64,000 bases of DNA from Rhinolophus ferrumequinum (lineage: Eukaryota > Chordata > Mammalia > Chiroptera > Rhinolophidae): positions 10,744,001-10,808,000 of the forward strand of contig NC_046292.1 in NCBI RefSeq assembly GCF_004115265.2, in the 5' to 3' direction. Every line of letters begins with the position of its first letter. Within the stretch, counting starts at the first letter, position 1. Shown here in pieces: positions 52,960-64,000 of this stretch. A program made the translations under genes and the position numbers. The notes under the pieces were generated by a model. The model searched no databases and was not told the origin of the DNA. It saw only the letters and a program-made list of their open reading frames with translations.

Positions 52960-54850
52960 GAAGGAATGCTTCCCCAGTTAGACTAACTTATCCAACTCGC
53001 TGCTATAAACCTTTCACTGGTCAAAACAGAAATCTTCTAGTGTCCCCTCTCAATTCCTGGTTTCCTGAGGGTTAACCAACGTTCCCCTTTCAGGCTTGAT
53101 GTTGGGGTGACCCGGGGAGCAGGTGAGGCGCCAGAGGTCCTATATGTCCCCACTCACTAGATTTCTGGCTGGGTAGAGAGCAGCACCGTTGGTACAGTAT
53201 CACTTGGCATCGTTCCTAAGGATTCAGGGCTCCGTGCCTCTGCACCCCATCCCTCCCCATCCCCTGGATCAGGGACCACATCCAAGCCAAACAGCACGGT
53301 GAGGATGAAGCTGTAGGAAGGGCCTCAGGGCCTGTACAGGACACTCTGGCAGGGGCAGTTAAGGAAGACAGTCTCTGTAGCTTTATTCAGCTCTGCTTCC
53401 TGCTTCTCCTGTCACAAGGGGATGTGGCCGTTCTCCGTTCTGCCCCAGGCCGGAGGAGAGGAAGGAGGTAAAGCTGAGGGGTTGAGGCAGCCAAGGACGG
53501 TGACCTTTCCTGAAAGGAATTGTTTAGAGCAGGTCAAGGGAGTTTTCCTCAAGTGCGGAGTCCTCCTCTCCTTGTAGCCTTGCCTTCAGGAGGGGAAGAG
53601 GGAAGAGGAAAACCCATAAAATCAGATGGGGGGTGCTGGGTACCCCTCCCAGCTTCATCCCTGCCCCGCCCCCCTTGCGCTCCATTCTGATTCGCCAGCT
53701 CTGCTCTGAACCTTCCCAGACAATCTTAGCTCTGCCTGAAACACCCTTCCCGCCCCCAGCCCTGTTTGCCAGGCAATTGCTATACATCTTTCAAGCCTCA
53801 GCTTAAATATTACTTCCTCTTGGAAGCCTCCTCTGGTTGGATCTCCTTGCAATGTACCCCGTGGCTCCCTCGGCTTCTCCCTTCCAACCTTGATCCCACT
53901 GGATTGCAACCAGCTGTCTGTGGTCTGTGTTGTTCAGAGCTGGTCCCCAGGGCCCGGGACAGACCTGGCATACTTTGGGTGCCACATAAATGTTTGATGG
54001 AGAGTAAGTGCAGCAGTGGTGATGTGGGCTCTAGGGACCAGGGCTGAGAGTAAGGGACCTTGGGTTGGGAGAGCTTCTGACGGCAAAGCTCTGTATAGGG
54101 CTTTGAGACGAGCAGTGCCTGAGATGAGTAGAGACTGGATGTATCCCTGCCTGGGCACAGTCTGGGCAAAGGTAAGGAAATGCCAGTGAGAAATTATGGC
54201 TTTGCAGTGGCTTCTGCCTCCAGTATCAGTGGGGTAGGTAATTTGGACCAACCCTTCTGCTAAAGATAATTAAAGTTCCCAGATCCAATTTAAAAGATCA
54301 TCTTCTTAAGACCATCAAACAATTAAGAAAATGGTGAAGCATTCCCTAGCAAGAATCTAGGAGAAGGAAAGGATCCAGGGAGGAAAGCCCAGTGTGGAAG
54401 ACTGCATTTATCCAAGGGCATTTGCCAATCTGGAAGAAACAGCTTTGAAATGGAGCTGTGGTTTTGATGGGTGCCTCATGGGAAGCAGGGACGGGGGAAA
54501 TAGAAAAGTTAAGCCCAGCCTTTTGTCTAAGAGGGGGAGCCTGATACCCCACAGTATTTTTTAAGCTGTGACATCCTCAGAATAAGAGTGAACCAGAAGA
54601 AAACCAGGCCTTCAGCACACGGACCTGGGTGACTCAAGAAATTCAAAACTTGAACTTGAATTAAAGTGGCCTTGGATTAGTAGTGTCTCTAAGTGCTTGG
54701 CAGATTAAAACAAAAAAACTTGTCTTGAGGGAAGTGTCATTATCTTAGGCCTTATATTCTTTTCACAAATAATTTTCAAATACAGTGAGCAGAACACAGT
54801 CAAAGATAAACAGGCACACGAGAAAACAGACACCATGAGCAAGAATCAGC
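52960..54850. other. Intergenic stretch
   Basis: No gene is recognised. The sequence at 53690-54010 has L2-like phrases ('acaatcttagctctgcctga', 'aggcaattgctatacatc', 'cttggaagcctcctctgg'). Confidence 0.4.
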
Positions 54851-54874
54851 ACAAAACAAAAGACAACAGACATA

Positions 54875-55006
54875 ACAATTATGTAACATGATAGAGATGC
54901 TGATGGTTAGAGTGGTGATCCTACTGCGATCTATAAATGTATCAAATCAACGCGTGCACCTTAAACTTGTGCAATGTTATATATAGGTCAATTATATTTC
55001 AATTAA
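54875..55006 (+). mobile_element. 5'-truncated L1 3' end with target duplication
   Basis: A 132-bp piece of L1M-type 3'UTR ('aaatgtatcaaatcaacgcg', 'caccttaaacttgtgcaat') ends 'tatttcaatt' plus a short A run. It is flanked by about 17-bp copies of AAAAGACAACAGMMATA (54858-54874 and 55007-55023, one mismatch). Confidence 0.8.
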
Positions 55007-55508
55007 AAAAGACAACAGAAATAGACCACAATGACTTCATGTATTGGAATTATAAAAAATTACGGCCTTAGAATCAGTTTCAAAGATTCTCACGGACAAG
55101 CTCATCCTAAAAGGAATAGGGAAATGCAAGGGACCCGGAATAGCCAAAACAATCTCGAACTAGAAGAACAAATTTGGAGGACTCATACTTCCTGATTTCG
55201 AAACTTATTGCAAAGCTGCAGTAATCAAGACTGTGTGGTCCTGGCATAAGGACAGACATGTCAATCAATGGAATAGAATTGAGAGTCCAGAAATGAATAC
55301 ATACACAATGGTCGATTGATTTTTGACAAGGTGTCAAGAAAATTTGATTGGGAAATAGACTTTTCAACAAATAATGCTGAGACAACTGGATTTTCACATG
55401 CAAAAGAATGAAATTGGACCCCTATTTTTTACCATTATACACCACCTACACCCTTAACCCAACATGGATCAAAGTCTTAAATCTAAGGGCTAAAATTATA
55501 AAACTGTT

Positions 55509-56844
55509 CAGTAAATATCTGTTCAATAAAGAAACCATTGAAGTTTCTCAAACTAGTTGAGCTTTCGTCAAGAATTTATATAGAATTAAGGAGGACGTAA
55601 GACAGCTAAACTAATACAAAAGAAACTTCCAATAATTGTTCAAACACTTGCCTTGTTAAAGATATAGAGCTAACAAAAAAGCAAAGGGTTATATGGTGAG
55701 CAGTTAAGCTTTGGTTTTATATAGAAGTCCTTTCTAACTCACATTTCTCATCAGCCTGTGACTGATGCAAAATAAACCCAATTTCAAGGGTACGTAGGCT
55801 ACATCACCACAATTGTTTTGTCAGTTCTAACATTCAGCATCAGACATATGCCAGTGTGATTACCACAGTCCTGTATACAAGACCAAAGAACACATGCACA
55901 TTTCTAGATGACACACATTTGTTTGCCATTGATTTCCATATAATTAATATTTTACTACTGTGTAAAAATTTCCAAAGGAACCAAGGAGGGAAGTGTTCTA
56001 ATATTTCTTTTAAAGAAACTTTCTTTCTCGCTGTGTGACCATGTTCTGCAAGTTACTTGATCACTTTTCGCCACGGTTTCCTCTTCTGTAATATGGAGTT
56101 ACTTATAGTGTCAATCTCATAGAGTTGTTATGAGGATTGAGAATGATAGAAATGAAAATTATGATTGTTATTAATACGATTGTGATTGAGGAATAGAGTG
56201 AAGAAATAAAATGGAGTCACTATTGTCAAGCTGCTGAATTACTAAAACCAAGGAGCTTCAGGTATGAGGAAATGATTCTATTCTTGTTTTAACCAGCCTG
56301 GGAACTTAAACTTTTGAACTTTCCAGTCCTGTGTCAATGCCTGGATACACATCAAACTCCAGATAACCCTCTGATTACCCCCCTGAAGGACGAAGGAAAG
56401 AATGTTCACGTATCCAGACCACCTGACATCCATTATCCAGACTGCTTACCATCCATTACCCAGACCACCATCGTCTCGGACCAATTCAGAAGCTCAGAAT
56501 GCAAGACTGATTCTTCTCTAGATTGTATTTTTTACTACCGTGTTTCCCCGAAAATAAGACCCGGTCTTATTTTACTATAAGACTGGGTCTTTAATATAAT
56601 GTAATGTAATGTAATGTAAAGTAATGTAATATAATACCGGGTTGTATATTAATTTTTGCTCCAAAAGATGCATTAGAGCTGATTGTCCGGCTAGGTCGTA
56701 TTTTCAGGGAAATGGTATATGAACTCTTAGCTTTTCTTTCTTTTCCGGAACACTCTGGGTATTGCCTAGTTGTGTTTTTGGTTTGCAAAGAATTAAGACC
56801 CTTGAATAAATCTTTATCATTTATTTCTAAAAAAGAAAAAGTAA
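55509..56844 (+). other. L1-mediated insertion of an unidentified polyadenylated transcript
   Basis: The 1336-bp insert splits an L1 between TAAAATTATAAAACTGTT (55491-55508) and its near-copy TAAAATTATAAAACTATT (56845-56862), an 18-bp target duplication with one mismatch. It ends with AATAAA (56805-56810), 18 nt of sequence, then an A-rich tail (56829-56844), as in processed retrocopies. It contains a forward MIR (about 56025-56190) and a later mariner-type MITE (56538-56715). No coding sequence is recognisable, so the source could be a non-coding RNA or 3'UTR. The last 600 bp has an LTR-like feel ('aataaaatggagtcac'), unproven. Confidence 0.7.
56538..56715. mobile_element. Mariner-type MITE, second copy
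   Basis: Starts CCGTGTTTCCCCGAAAATAA after a TA and ends with its decayed complement before a TA. The centre holds a (TAATG)n-like expansion. It shares 'attaatttttgctccaaaag' (in complement) with the copy at 25260-25403. It is inserted within the 1.3-kb retrocopy. Confidence 0.85.
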
Positions 56845-57397
56845 TAAAATTATAAAACTATTAGGAAAAAACAGGTGTAAATCTTTGTGATCTTGGATTA
56901 GGCAATGGTTTCTTTGACATGACAACTAAGCACAAAGAAAAAGTATCTAAATTGAATTTGATCAAAATTTTAAATTTTTGTGCTTCAAAGAACTATCAAG
57001 AAAGGGGAAAGACAACCCACAGACTGGGGAAAACATTTGCAACTCAAATATTTGAGAAGGGCCTAGTATCCAGAATATATAAAGAACTCTTACAGCTCAA
57101 TAATAAAATTACAAATAACCCCATTAAAAAGTGGGCAAGGGATTTGAATAGACATTTCTGCAAAGGAGATAGTATATGCATGGCCGATAAGCACGTGAAA
57201 AGACGCTCAACATTCTTAGTCATTAGGAAAATGTAAATCAAAACCACATGGAGAACCACTTCACACCCACTAAGATGGTTACGATAAACATTAACAAATG
57301 TTGGTGAAGGTTTGGAGAAATTGGAATCCTCGTGCATTTCTGGTAGGAATGGAAAATTGTATAGCCACTGTGGAAGACAGTTTGGCAGTTAAACATG

Positions 57398-57569
57398 AGG
57401 GGTGGCCGGTTAGCTCAGTTGGTTAGAGCCTGGTGCTCTTAACAAGGTTGCCGGTTCAATCCCCACATGGGCCACTCTGAGCTGCACCTTCCACAACTAG
57501 ATTGGGACAGCTGCTTGACTTGGAGCTGATGGGCCCTGGAAAAACAAACTTAAATAAATAAATAAATAA
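57398..57569 (+). mobile_element. tRNA-derived bat SINE in L1
   Basis: Head 'ccggttagctcagttggtta', B-box 'ggttgccggttcaatccc', body 'gacttggagctgatgggcc' and a (TAAA)n tail. A perfect 11-bp target duplication (AGTTAAACATG) lies at 57387-57397 and 57570-57580. Confidence 0.93.
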
Positions 57570-58059
57570 AGTTAAACATGGAAATTCCCATATGTTCTAG
57601 CAATTCTACTCTGAGTAAAATACCCAACAGGATGAAAAACATATGTTCACACAAAAACTTATACTTGAACGTCCATAAGAGCATTATTCATAATAGTCCC
57701 AAAGTAGAAACAACTCAAATGTCCATCAATAAATATGGTACATCCATACAATGGAATAGTATTCAGCCCTAAAAAGGAATTAAGGACTGATACACCATGA
57801 ATGAACCTTGAAAACATTATGCTAAGTGAAGGAAGCCAGTGGCAATACTACATATTCCATTTATATGAAATGTCCAGAATAGGCTAAGTCATAGAGATAG
57901 AAAGTAGATTAGTGGTTGCCAGTGGTGGGGGAGCAGAGAGTGGGGAGTGACTAATAGGTAGGGGGTTTCATTTTGGGGTGATGAACACGGTCTGGAATTA
58001 GATGGTGTGGATGCTCCCATGACCTTGTGAGTAAACTAAAAATGGAAGTGTATGTTTTT

Positions 58060-58242
58060 TGTTTGTTTGCTTTTGTTTTTCATGGGGAATATTGAGGAAC
58101 AGTGTGATTTTCCAGGATGTCAAGTCATTGTTTTTTCAATCTAGTTGTGGAAGGTGCAGCTCACTAGCCCATGTGGGGATCGAACCAGCAACCTTGTTGT
58201 TCAGAGCCCGCTCTCTAACCAACTGAGCCATCCGGCCACCCA
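58060..58242 (-). mobile_element. tRNA-derived bat SINE in L1, reverse orientation
   Basis: The reverse complement shows 'tggctcagttggttagaga', a 'ggttcgatccc' B-box, 'cacaactagattgaaaaaac' and an A-rich end. The L1 sequence GTGTATGTTTTT is duplicated at 58048-58059 and 58243-58254. Confidence 0.9.
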
Positions 58243-58324
58243 GTGTATGTTTTTAAAGGGTGAATTTTATGATATATAAATTATGTTTCAATTGAAAAAA
58301 GATGCCCAGAGAGATACTGTTCAC

Positions 58325-58500
58325 TAATAATAATGGCTAACATCTGTTGAGCACTAACTTTGTATCAGACTTCTTCGAAGCGCTTTACGTGTATTAATGC
58401 ATTTATTTCTCTCAGCCTTCCTGTACGTAGGTACTATTATGACATTTTACAGATGAAAACTGAGACACACAGAGGTCACTTGCCTGAGGTGATCTAAGCC
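58325..58500 (-). repeat. MIR
   Basis: Reverse MIR: 'taatggctaacatctgttga', 'cgctttacgtgtattaatgc', then 'cattttacagatgaaaactg'. Confidence 0.9.
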
Positions 58501-58719
58501 AACAGGTCCACGTTCAGACAGGGAGGAGTGATAACTTGCTCAGAACACACAGCAACTCGGTGGGAAAGCCTGGACTAGAACCCCAGGCTCCTGCCTGGTT
58601 CCCCTCAGGAGGCCCTCAAAATCAGGTCTTATTTGGGCTGGGGTTGCTATTAGGGGTCTGTGTGTCCTTAGAGGCCTCAGAAATGCTTTTGTGGACAATA
58701 AAAAAAAAAGAAGGCTCCC

Positions 58720-58940
58720 TCAAATTGAATACTTACCACAAGGTGGGTGCTATGCTCAGCACTCTGTCTCATCCCAATGAAGCCTCTAAAACCCGTTTAC
58801 CTTCCCCATCTTTGCTGTTGCAAAACTGGGGGCTCAGCAAAATGATGGGACTTACCCAAGATCACACAGCTAGTAAGTGGTGAAGCAAAATATTAACTCC
58901 GCTATATGGATCAGCATCTAACCAGCACACTATGAAAGAA
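58720..58940 (-). repeat. MIR fragment
   Basis: Reverse MIR: 'gtgggtgctatgctcagcac', 'gatcacacagctagtaagtg', then 'catctaaccagcacactatg'. Confidence 0.8.
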
Positions 58941-59789
58941 TAAAAGAATGAATGAATGAGAATTAAGGAGTTCTCTGGCAGATCCCAGGTCTACACTGTC
59001 ACTTGATTGGCTTCACAGGTGCTGGGAGAGGGGACAGGGCCAGAAAAAGAAGTTTTGGGGATACTGGGATGGACCGTGTAGCTCCATCCCAGGGTTAGTC
59101 AGAAGGTACCCATGGCTGGCAGAAAGGGCCCTGGGTTAGAGAAGATGGTCGGTGGTCAGTGGGCTGTGGACGGGGAGGGGCCTCCTAGCCAGGAATTTGG
59201 GCAGCAAACAGCTCTGGGATGCCTTCCAAGTCCTTCTCCCCATCCCCAACAGGCAAGGGCACCCACTGAGAACCTTCTCCTATACCTCCCGTGACCACCT
59301 CTCTTGGTCGTGGTTCTTCATCAGGCTGCCAGCTGGGGAGGCAGGGGCCCCAGTGCGGGCTCCGCACAGCGCATTCTCACCCACGCTCAGCCCACCCCAC
59401 CCTGCCAGGGAAGGGGCGAGGCCTCCACTCCTGCACCCAGGAGTGTCTGGGAAAGTCAACAGTGACTCAGGGCAGCAGTGGTGGCTTCAGTGCAGTGACT
59501 ATGATGGGGGATCCCCATGGTGAGGAGCCCCCATTTCTGGTTCCCCAAGTCTCCTCACCGTAGGGACCTGCCAACAAGAGCCTATCTCCTCTCGCCATAA
59601 GGCACACCCCTGACCTCCTCTTTTTCAGTGGCCTCAGTTCTACTGACGGCAGCACCCCAGATCTGGGGTGGGGGACGAGGGGGCCAGGGTACGGTGAGGG
59701 GGAGCTTTCTCAGGGAGAGAGACAAGGGCCTGGGTTGTTGGGATATGTGTCCCGGTGACTGGGTCTTATATCCACTCAACTCACATTTG

Positions 59790-60040
59790 CAGAGAGGCTG
59801 TGGTGTCGCACTGGTAAGGTCATGAACTCTGAAGCCAGCCTGCCTGGGTTCAAATCACAGCTCAGGCATCAACTAGCTGTGTCACTTTGGGCAAGTCCTT
59901 TGACATCTCTGAGCCTCAGTTTCCCCATCTGTAGAACGGGCATAACAATGGTGCCTCTCTCATAGGACTGAAACGAGTTAACATATACAAAGTGTTCTAA
60001 GCAAAACGCTTAAAACAGCCCCTGGTTGTTCTAAGTGAGC
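59790..60040 (+). repeat. Near full-length MIR
   Basis: Forward MIR: 'ggtcatgaactctgaagcca' (gcctgcctgggttcaaat), 'agctgtgtcactttgggcaa', 'cctcagtttccccatctgta', then 'cgagttaacatatacaaagt'. Confidence 0.92.
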
Positions 60041-60099
60041 TCTCGATCTTAATACCCAATACCCGACGTCTCGGTACTACTGAGAACCAACGTCCCCAG

Positions 60100-60435
60100 C
60101 CTTCATGGAGCTCACAGCCAAGTGGCAGGTAGACGAGCTATAATAAACACTTGAATAAATAAACCGGATCGTAATGATTTGGCGATAAGTGCTGGGAGGG
60201 AAATAATCAGAGGTTTATGACAGAGAGTGAAGAGGGAATGTGGGTATCAGGGAAAATTGCTCTAAAGAGGAGATATTTGACCAGATTCTGGGAGAATGAG
60301 AAGGCAGAATCTGTGTGACGATCTGCAGGAAGCATATTCTAGGCAGGGCTAAGAGCAAGTGCAAAGGCCCTGAGGCAGGAACTAACTTGGCAGGCTCTGG
60401 GAACAGAAGGGAGGTGAGCATGCTGGATTCTGTTG
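60100..60435 (+). repeat. L2-type LINE 3' fragment
   Basis: 'catggagctcacagccaag', 'gcgataagtgctgggaggg', 'gtgcaaaggccctgaggcag' and 'gaacagaagggaggtgagca' follow the L2 order. Confidence 0.75.
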
Positions 60436-60440
60436 TAAGG

Positions 60441-60574
60441 GCTTTTCTCTACATTATAGAATGTTTAGCAGCATCCCTGGCCTTGACCCACTAGATACCG
60501 TAGCACACCCCTCCAACTGTGACAAACAAAAATGTCTGCAGATATTGCCAAATCGCCACAGTGGAGAGCCACTG
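60441..60574 (-). mobile_element. MER5A-like hAT fragment
   Basis: 'gaatgtttagcagcatccct' (ggccttgacccactagatacc), 'caaaaatgtctgcagatatt' and a 'gagagccactg' end match the reverse of MER5A. Confidence 0.8.
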
Positions 60575-61326
60575 GGTTAAGAAGAAGCATAGTAGGAGGT
60601 GAGGCGGGCAGGTTTCAGGGTCCATGGAGCCTTGTAAGCCACCTAGGGGAGCTTCATGACGGGAAGGTCACAGAAGGGCTGGGAAGTGGAGCTGGTCCCT
60701 GTCCTAGCCCCGCTAGGGTATGGACCCGACCCAGCTCTGCAGCAGCTTCCTGGAAAACTGCAACCTCCATGCTGCTGCTCCATCTGAAGTCACCGTCCTC
60801 GCCTCCATCCTCTCCGGGCACAGCCCAGGACAAACCCCGGGGCTCTCCAGCCTCTGAGCTTTAGCGCTTTCAGGTAGACGCCACACATAGGATGCCTACG
60901 GTCCTCAAAGATTTGCCTTAGGGATGGGTGATCTTAGACCCATCGACCAGGACAAAAAACAGATGTAAGGGGGTCTTCCCTCAGTCCCCCCTCAGGGGAT
61001 GCATGACTGGGAAACCCTTAGACTGGAACCCCTGCCCTCCAGGGGTGCTCATCGCTGCTCCCTGGCTCCCTCCTCCTCAAACTCAACCTCTTTCTGGGCC
61101 TCTCCTTGTCTCCCACCCCCAACCCCACATCCTCCCCCACCCCTGTCTCTCTGTCTCTTTGTCTCTGTCCTTTGCTGTCTCTCTCCTCTCTGCCTTGGTC
61201 TCTTTCCCTCCCTTAACCCCCCTCACTGTCCACCTCCCCCCGCAAGTCTGTCTCTCTCTCCCACAGTGGCTCCAGTGGTTTGGACAAGCTCAGCTCCCTT
61301 CTGCCCAGATGACCTCACTTCCCCAC

Positions 61327-61400
61327 CACACACATGCACACACGCACTCACTGTCACACACAAGTACACACACACACACACATGCACGCACACGCACGCA
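61327..61400. repeat. Interrupted (CA)n / CACG microsatellite
   Basis: CACACA and CACGCA runs with interruptions. Confidence 0.9.
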
Positions 61401-61729
61401 TCTCTGCCTGGGTTTCACTCTGAATCTGAAGGGCCCCAGACCCAGCCCTGCTCTACCTGGCCAGGTCCCAGGGAGCGGAAGGTCCAGGCCAGGTTTGCAG
61501 AAGACAGACTCTGCTTAGCACGCACCTGGCCCACACCCTGCCTGGTCTCTGCTCGGCAGTCCCTCAAACCCCTTCCCCTCAACAGCCCTGCCATCTCCTC
61601 CTGACTCATATGTCAGGGCCCCTCTTCCCCCTCCCCGGGATGGACTAGCCATCACCACTGTCCCCCACCTTCCCCTGTGCCTTCTGCAAAGGCTGCCCCC
61701 TGGTCTGGAAGCTGGAGACCTGAGTCTAG

Positions 61730-61890
61730 GTAGCTCAGCCACCGACACCTTGGGTGACCTTGGGCTCATGCCTCAGTTTCCTCCTCTGTAAAAGGGAATC
61801 CTGACGTCAGTCTAGCTATCTGAGGGGAGGGTAAGTGGGCTAATTTAGTCCCACGCCTGGCATGTAGTGGGCACTTGGCAGTGACAGGCC
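61730..61890 (+). repeat. MIR
   Basis: Forward MIR: 'gggtgaccttgggctcatg', 'ctcagtttcctcctctgtaa', then 'ctggcatgtagtgggcactt'. Confidence 0.85.
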
Positions 61891-62644
61891 TGAGGCTTTT
61901 ATGGACAGTCACTGCCTGCTCAGCCTCTCAGGCCTCCCCCCAGTCTGGGCCCTGGGCACCTCTGTAGTTAGCCCCCCACTGGCGGCCTGTCTCCAGGAGA
62001 ACTTCCCGGCAGACTTGGGGGGTCGGAGTGAAGGGGGAGCCGGCCTTCTGCCTTCTAATTTAGATTCCTGGGTTTATGGCAGGAAGCACAGCGAGGCTGA
62101 CGCTGTAATTAAGGCGATTCCTGAGGCTGTGGGAGGAGACCAGGAGAGGAGCCCACCGCAGGGCTGGCCCCCCACTTCTCTGCCCCTCTGCCAGAAGTCC
62201 CAACCTCAGACCTTCAGCAAGCTCCTCTGCCTTACATTCCCTGCTCTTGCAGTCCACTTTGCAGCCCAGGAAACCAGAGACGGGCAGCTACATACCAACG
62301 GTCACACAGCATGGAGGGACATACCACTTAATCACCCTTGGGGGCACCCCTCTGCCAGCTGTGGTCCAGCGGGGGTGCAGGGAGAGTCCAGACACGTGGC
62401 TTCTTTGTTCAATCCACCCCTAGACCCCAAGCTCCATCTTCCTTGAGTTCCCCTCCCCCCACATTCCTGAGGTGTCTGGGCGGAGTCTGGCCAGGGCTGT
62501 GGCAGGAGGGGCCAGATCCTGCCCAGGGGTCAAGACCAGGGCAGCATCCTAGGCCTGAGCACCCGCCGGGAGGTGGCTGGGGAGGGGACCTGAGAGCTCA
62601 GCATCTCTGACCATCCCTTTCACCTCATGGGGCCCCAGGGTTGG

Positions 62645-62760
62645 AGCTCAAATCTTCACTGCTCCTCACTGGCTGACCTCAGGCATCTCCTATCCAAGCC
62701 TCAGTGTTCTCATCTGTACAAAGGGTGCAGCCATCACCAGGGAGGCTACGTCTCCTCCCT
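62645..62760 (+). repeat. MIR fragment
   Basis: Forward MIR-like: 'tggctgacctcaggcatctc', then 'gcctcagtgttctcatctgt'. Confidence 0.55.
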
Positions 62761-64000
62761 ACCTCTGGTTAGACTCCAAATGAGATCCCACCAGAGCCTG
62801 TTAGTGCCCTGCTCCAGCCTCCACCCTCCCTCTAGTCCCAGCCCACCAGGCTCTGTGGCCTTGGGCAAAGCTCTATAAAAATGAGGGGCTTGAACAGTCA
62901 GGGGCTGAGATTCGGGGATTTCACAGGCAGTATCAATTCAAAACATGGGGCAGGTGTGGGTGGGGCTGTGACTCTTTGCTCTGCCAAGTGAGGATATTTT
63001 TACAAACATCATCAAGCGCAAAGACACGGGAACAGCCAAGCGGAGGCTGGGCACTCCACACTCAGCAGGCTTTCTCCGTTTCCAGTCAGACTGCCTGGGA
63101 TGCCGGACTGGGCTCAGGGCTGTGACCTGAGGCTGGGCCGTGGGGGACGCATGTGGGTGTGGGCATGAGCACTTGTGCATGTGGTGGGCAGTGAGAGTTT
63201 CTGCCATGAAGGGGCAGGGCTGCCTGGCAGGCTCAAGGCAGAGCCAGTGCTCAGCCTGGGCCCCCTGCCGTGAACCCCGGGGGGGGGGGGTCTGGGTCTG
63301 GGTAATAGATATGGATCAGGGTGGGGGCGGAGGGGGCGCCAGGCATTCCTCAAGCTGGGGAGAAAGGGGACTTTGTTGCCTGAAACTGAGCCACCCCCGG
63401 CCTCCTAGCATGCCCGGGCACTCTGCCAAGGATGGAGAAACCCACTTGGGTGACAGTGGGGTGTGCCAAGTCCACTCCTAAAGCCGCTGCCTCCCCCCAC
63501 CGAGGTGTCCCCTGTCAGCTGTGCCCTCCTCCCAGCCTAGAGCCTCAACAGGTTCTTTCAAAGGGCGCAGATGCCAGCCTGGTAGGGATCTTGGCTAAGG
63601 GCTGAAGCTCAAGGACAGATGGAGGTTGGGGCAGGGGTGCCAGGACCAGGGGATACCCTGCCCCCCCCCCCCCCAGCTGGCGTGGGACCAGGTGTAGGCT
63701 GATGACTTAGAGCAGCATTGGGACATTCATTCCATCTCCTGTAGCCCTCATAAACAGGCTCATTGAGGGCGGCCAGGTAAGTTAGCGGCAGAGGAAGAAC
63801 TGCAGACCAGACCCTCTGATCCCAGAGCTTGAGCCCCTTCCTCCCTCAGGGACACCTGGGAGGAGAGGCCTCCCAGCTGTCCCGAGCTGGACTTCCCTCT
63901 CTGAGGGCCTGCCCAGAGCGGCCAGGTCTGGGGTTGGTAGAGGCCATCGCCTGCCAGGGTTTCAAGGATCAGATGCTCCACAGCACAGACCAGTCTGGCT

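Larger units (their letters stand above)
55085..58300 (+). mobile_element. L1 (L1M-type) ORF2 3' part and 3'UTR, interrupted three times
   Basis: Collinear L1 pieces lie at 55085-55508, 56845-57397, 57570-58059 and 58243-58300. The first carries ORF2 sequence ('tcaatggaatagaattgag', 'acatgcaaaagaatgaaatt'). The second continues at the next ORF2 position ('cttggattaggcaatggttt', 'tcagtcattaggaaaatg'). The last ones carry the end of ORF2 and the 3'UTR ('caatggaatagtattcagcc', 'gggtgaattttatgatata'). Insertions between the pieces are an L1-mediated transcript copy and two SINEs in opposite orientation. The 5' part is absent. Confidence 0.9.
60600..64000. other. Distal intergenic stretch towards the EPHA2 side
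   Basis: No EPHA2 exon or other gene is recognisable. It is pyrimidine-rich at 61050-61300, with a poly-G run (about 63279-63290) and a poly-C run (about 63661-63674). A block at about 62050-62125 ('cttctaatttagattcctgg', 'gacgctgtaattaaggcgat') is less repeat-like and might be conserved non-coding sequence. Confidence 0.4.

Noticed and set aside
60928-61604. Overlapping frames of about 200 codons
   Set aside because: They result from a pyrimidine-rich and CA-rich stretch; the frames overlap each other and lack any domain.
61692-61710. Third CTCF-like motif in reverse orientation (ctgccccctggtctgg)
   Set aside because: Key positions after CCCCTGGT differ from the consensus; too weak to list.

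Overview
The window is mammalian genomic DNA: multi-exon genes with GT-AG introns, MIR, L2 and L1 repeats, and a CpG-island promoter. Five tRNA-derived SINE insertions with the two-step 'tDNA head plus CTGCAACTA/GACTTGGAGCTGA body' layout, plus TA-flanked mariner-type MITEs, resemble the repeat set I know from rhinolophoid (horseshoe/leaf-nosed) bats. Bat is likely; the exact family is inference. The locus is the counterpart of human 1p36.13, in the order HSPB7 - CLCNK - FAM131C - (gap towards EPHA2).

Layout. (1) 0.9-3.6 kb, minus strand: HSPB7, a cardiac/skeletal-muscle small heat-shock protein with three coding exons (166 aa), a TATA box and a perfect MEF2 consensus upstream. Its first intron uses a GC donor. 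(2) 3.6-8.4 kb: intergenic, with a GT microsatellite and MIRs. (3) 8.4-19.65 kb, plus strand: one intact ClC-K chloride channel gene, 19 coding exons, 687 aa. Humans and rodents carry two tandem copies (CLCNKA and CLCNKB) here; this window has one, with a mixture of Ka-like and Kb-like residues. (4) 20.1-36.2 kb, minus strand: FAM131C, seven coding exons (281 aa), with a candidate myristoylation/palmitoylation start, a CpG-island first exon and a roughly 10-kb first intron. That intron holds L2, a composite SINE, a mariner MITE and a cluster of RFX X-box-like sites. (5) 36.5-64 kb: intergenic, with no recognisable protein-coding gene. It holds many MIR/L2 copies, a solo LTR with a 5-bp target duplication, hAT elements, two CTCF-like motifs, an unclassified 308-bp element with 35-bp inverted ends, and a nested L1 block. 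An L1 ORF2/3'UTR there was interrupted by an L1-mediated insertion of an unidentified 1.3-kb transcript and by two SINEs.

The three genes have separate jobs: muscle proteostasis (HSPB7), renal/inner-ear chloride transport with barttin (CLCNK), and an uncharacterised probably membrane-tethered protein (FAM131C). They are linked by conserved synteny rather than shared function. Exon boundaries were derived by hand from reading frame, splice consensus and remembered human proteins; no search was run.
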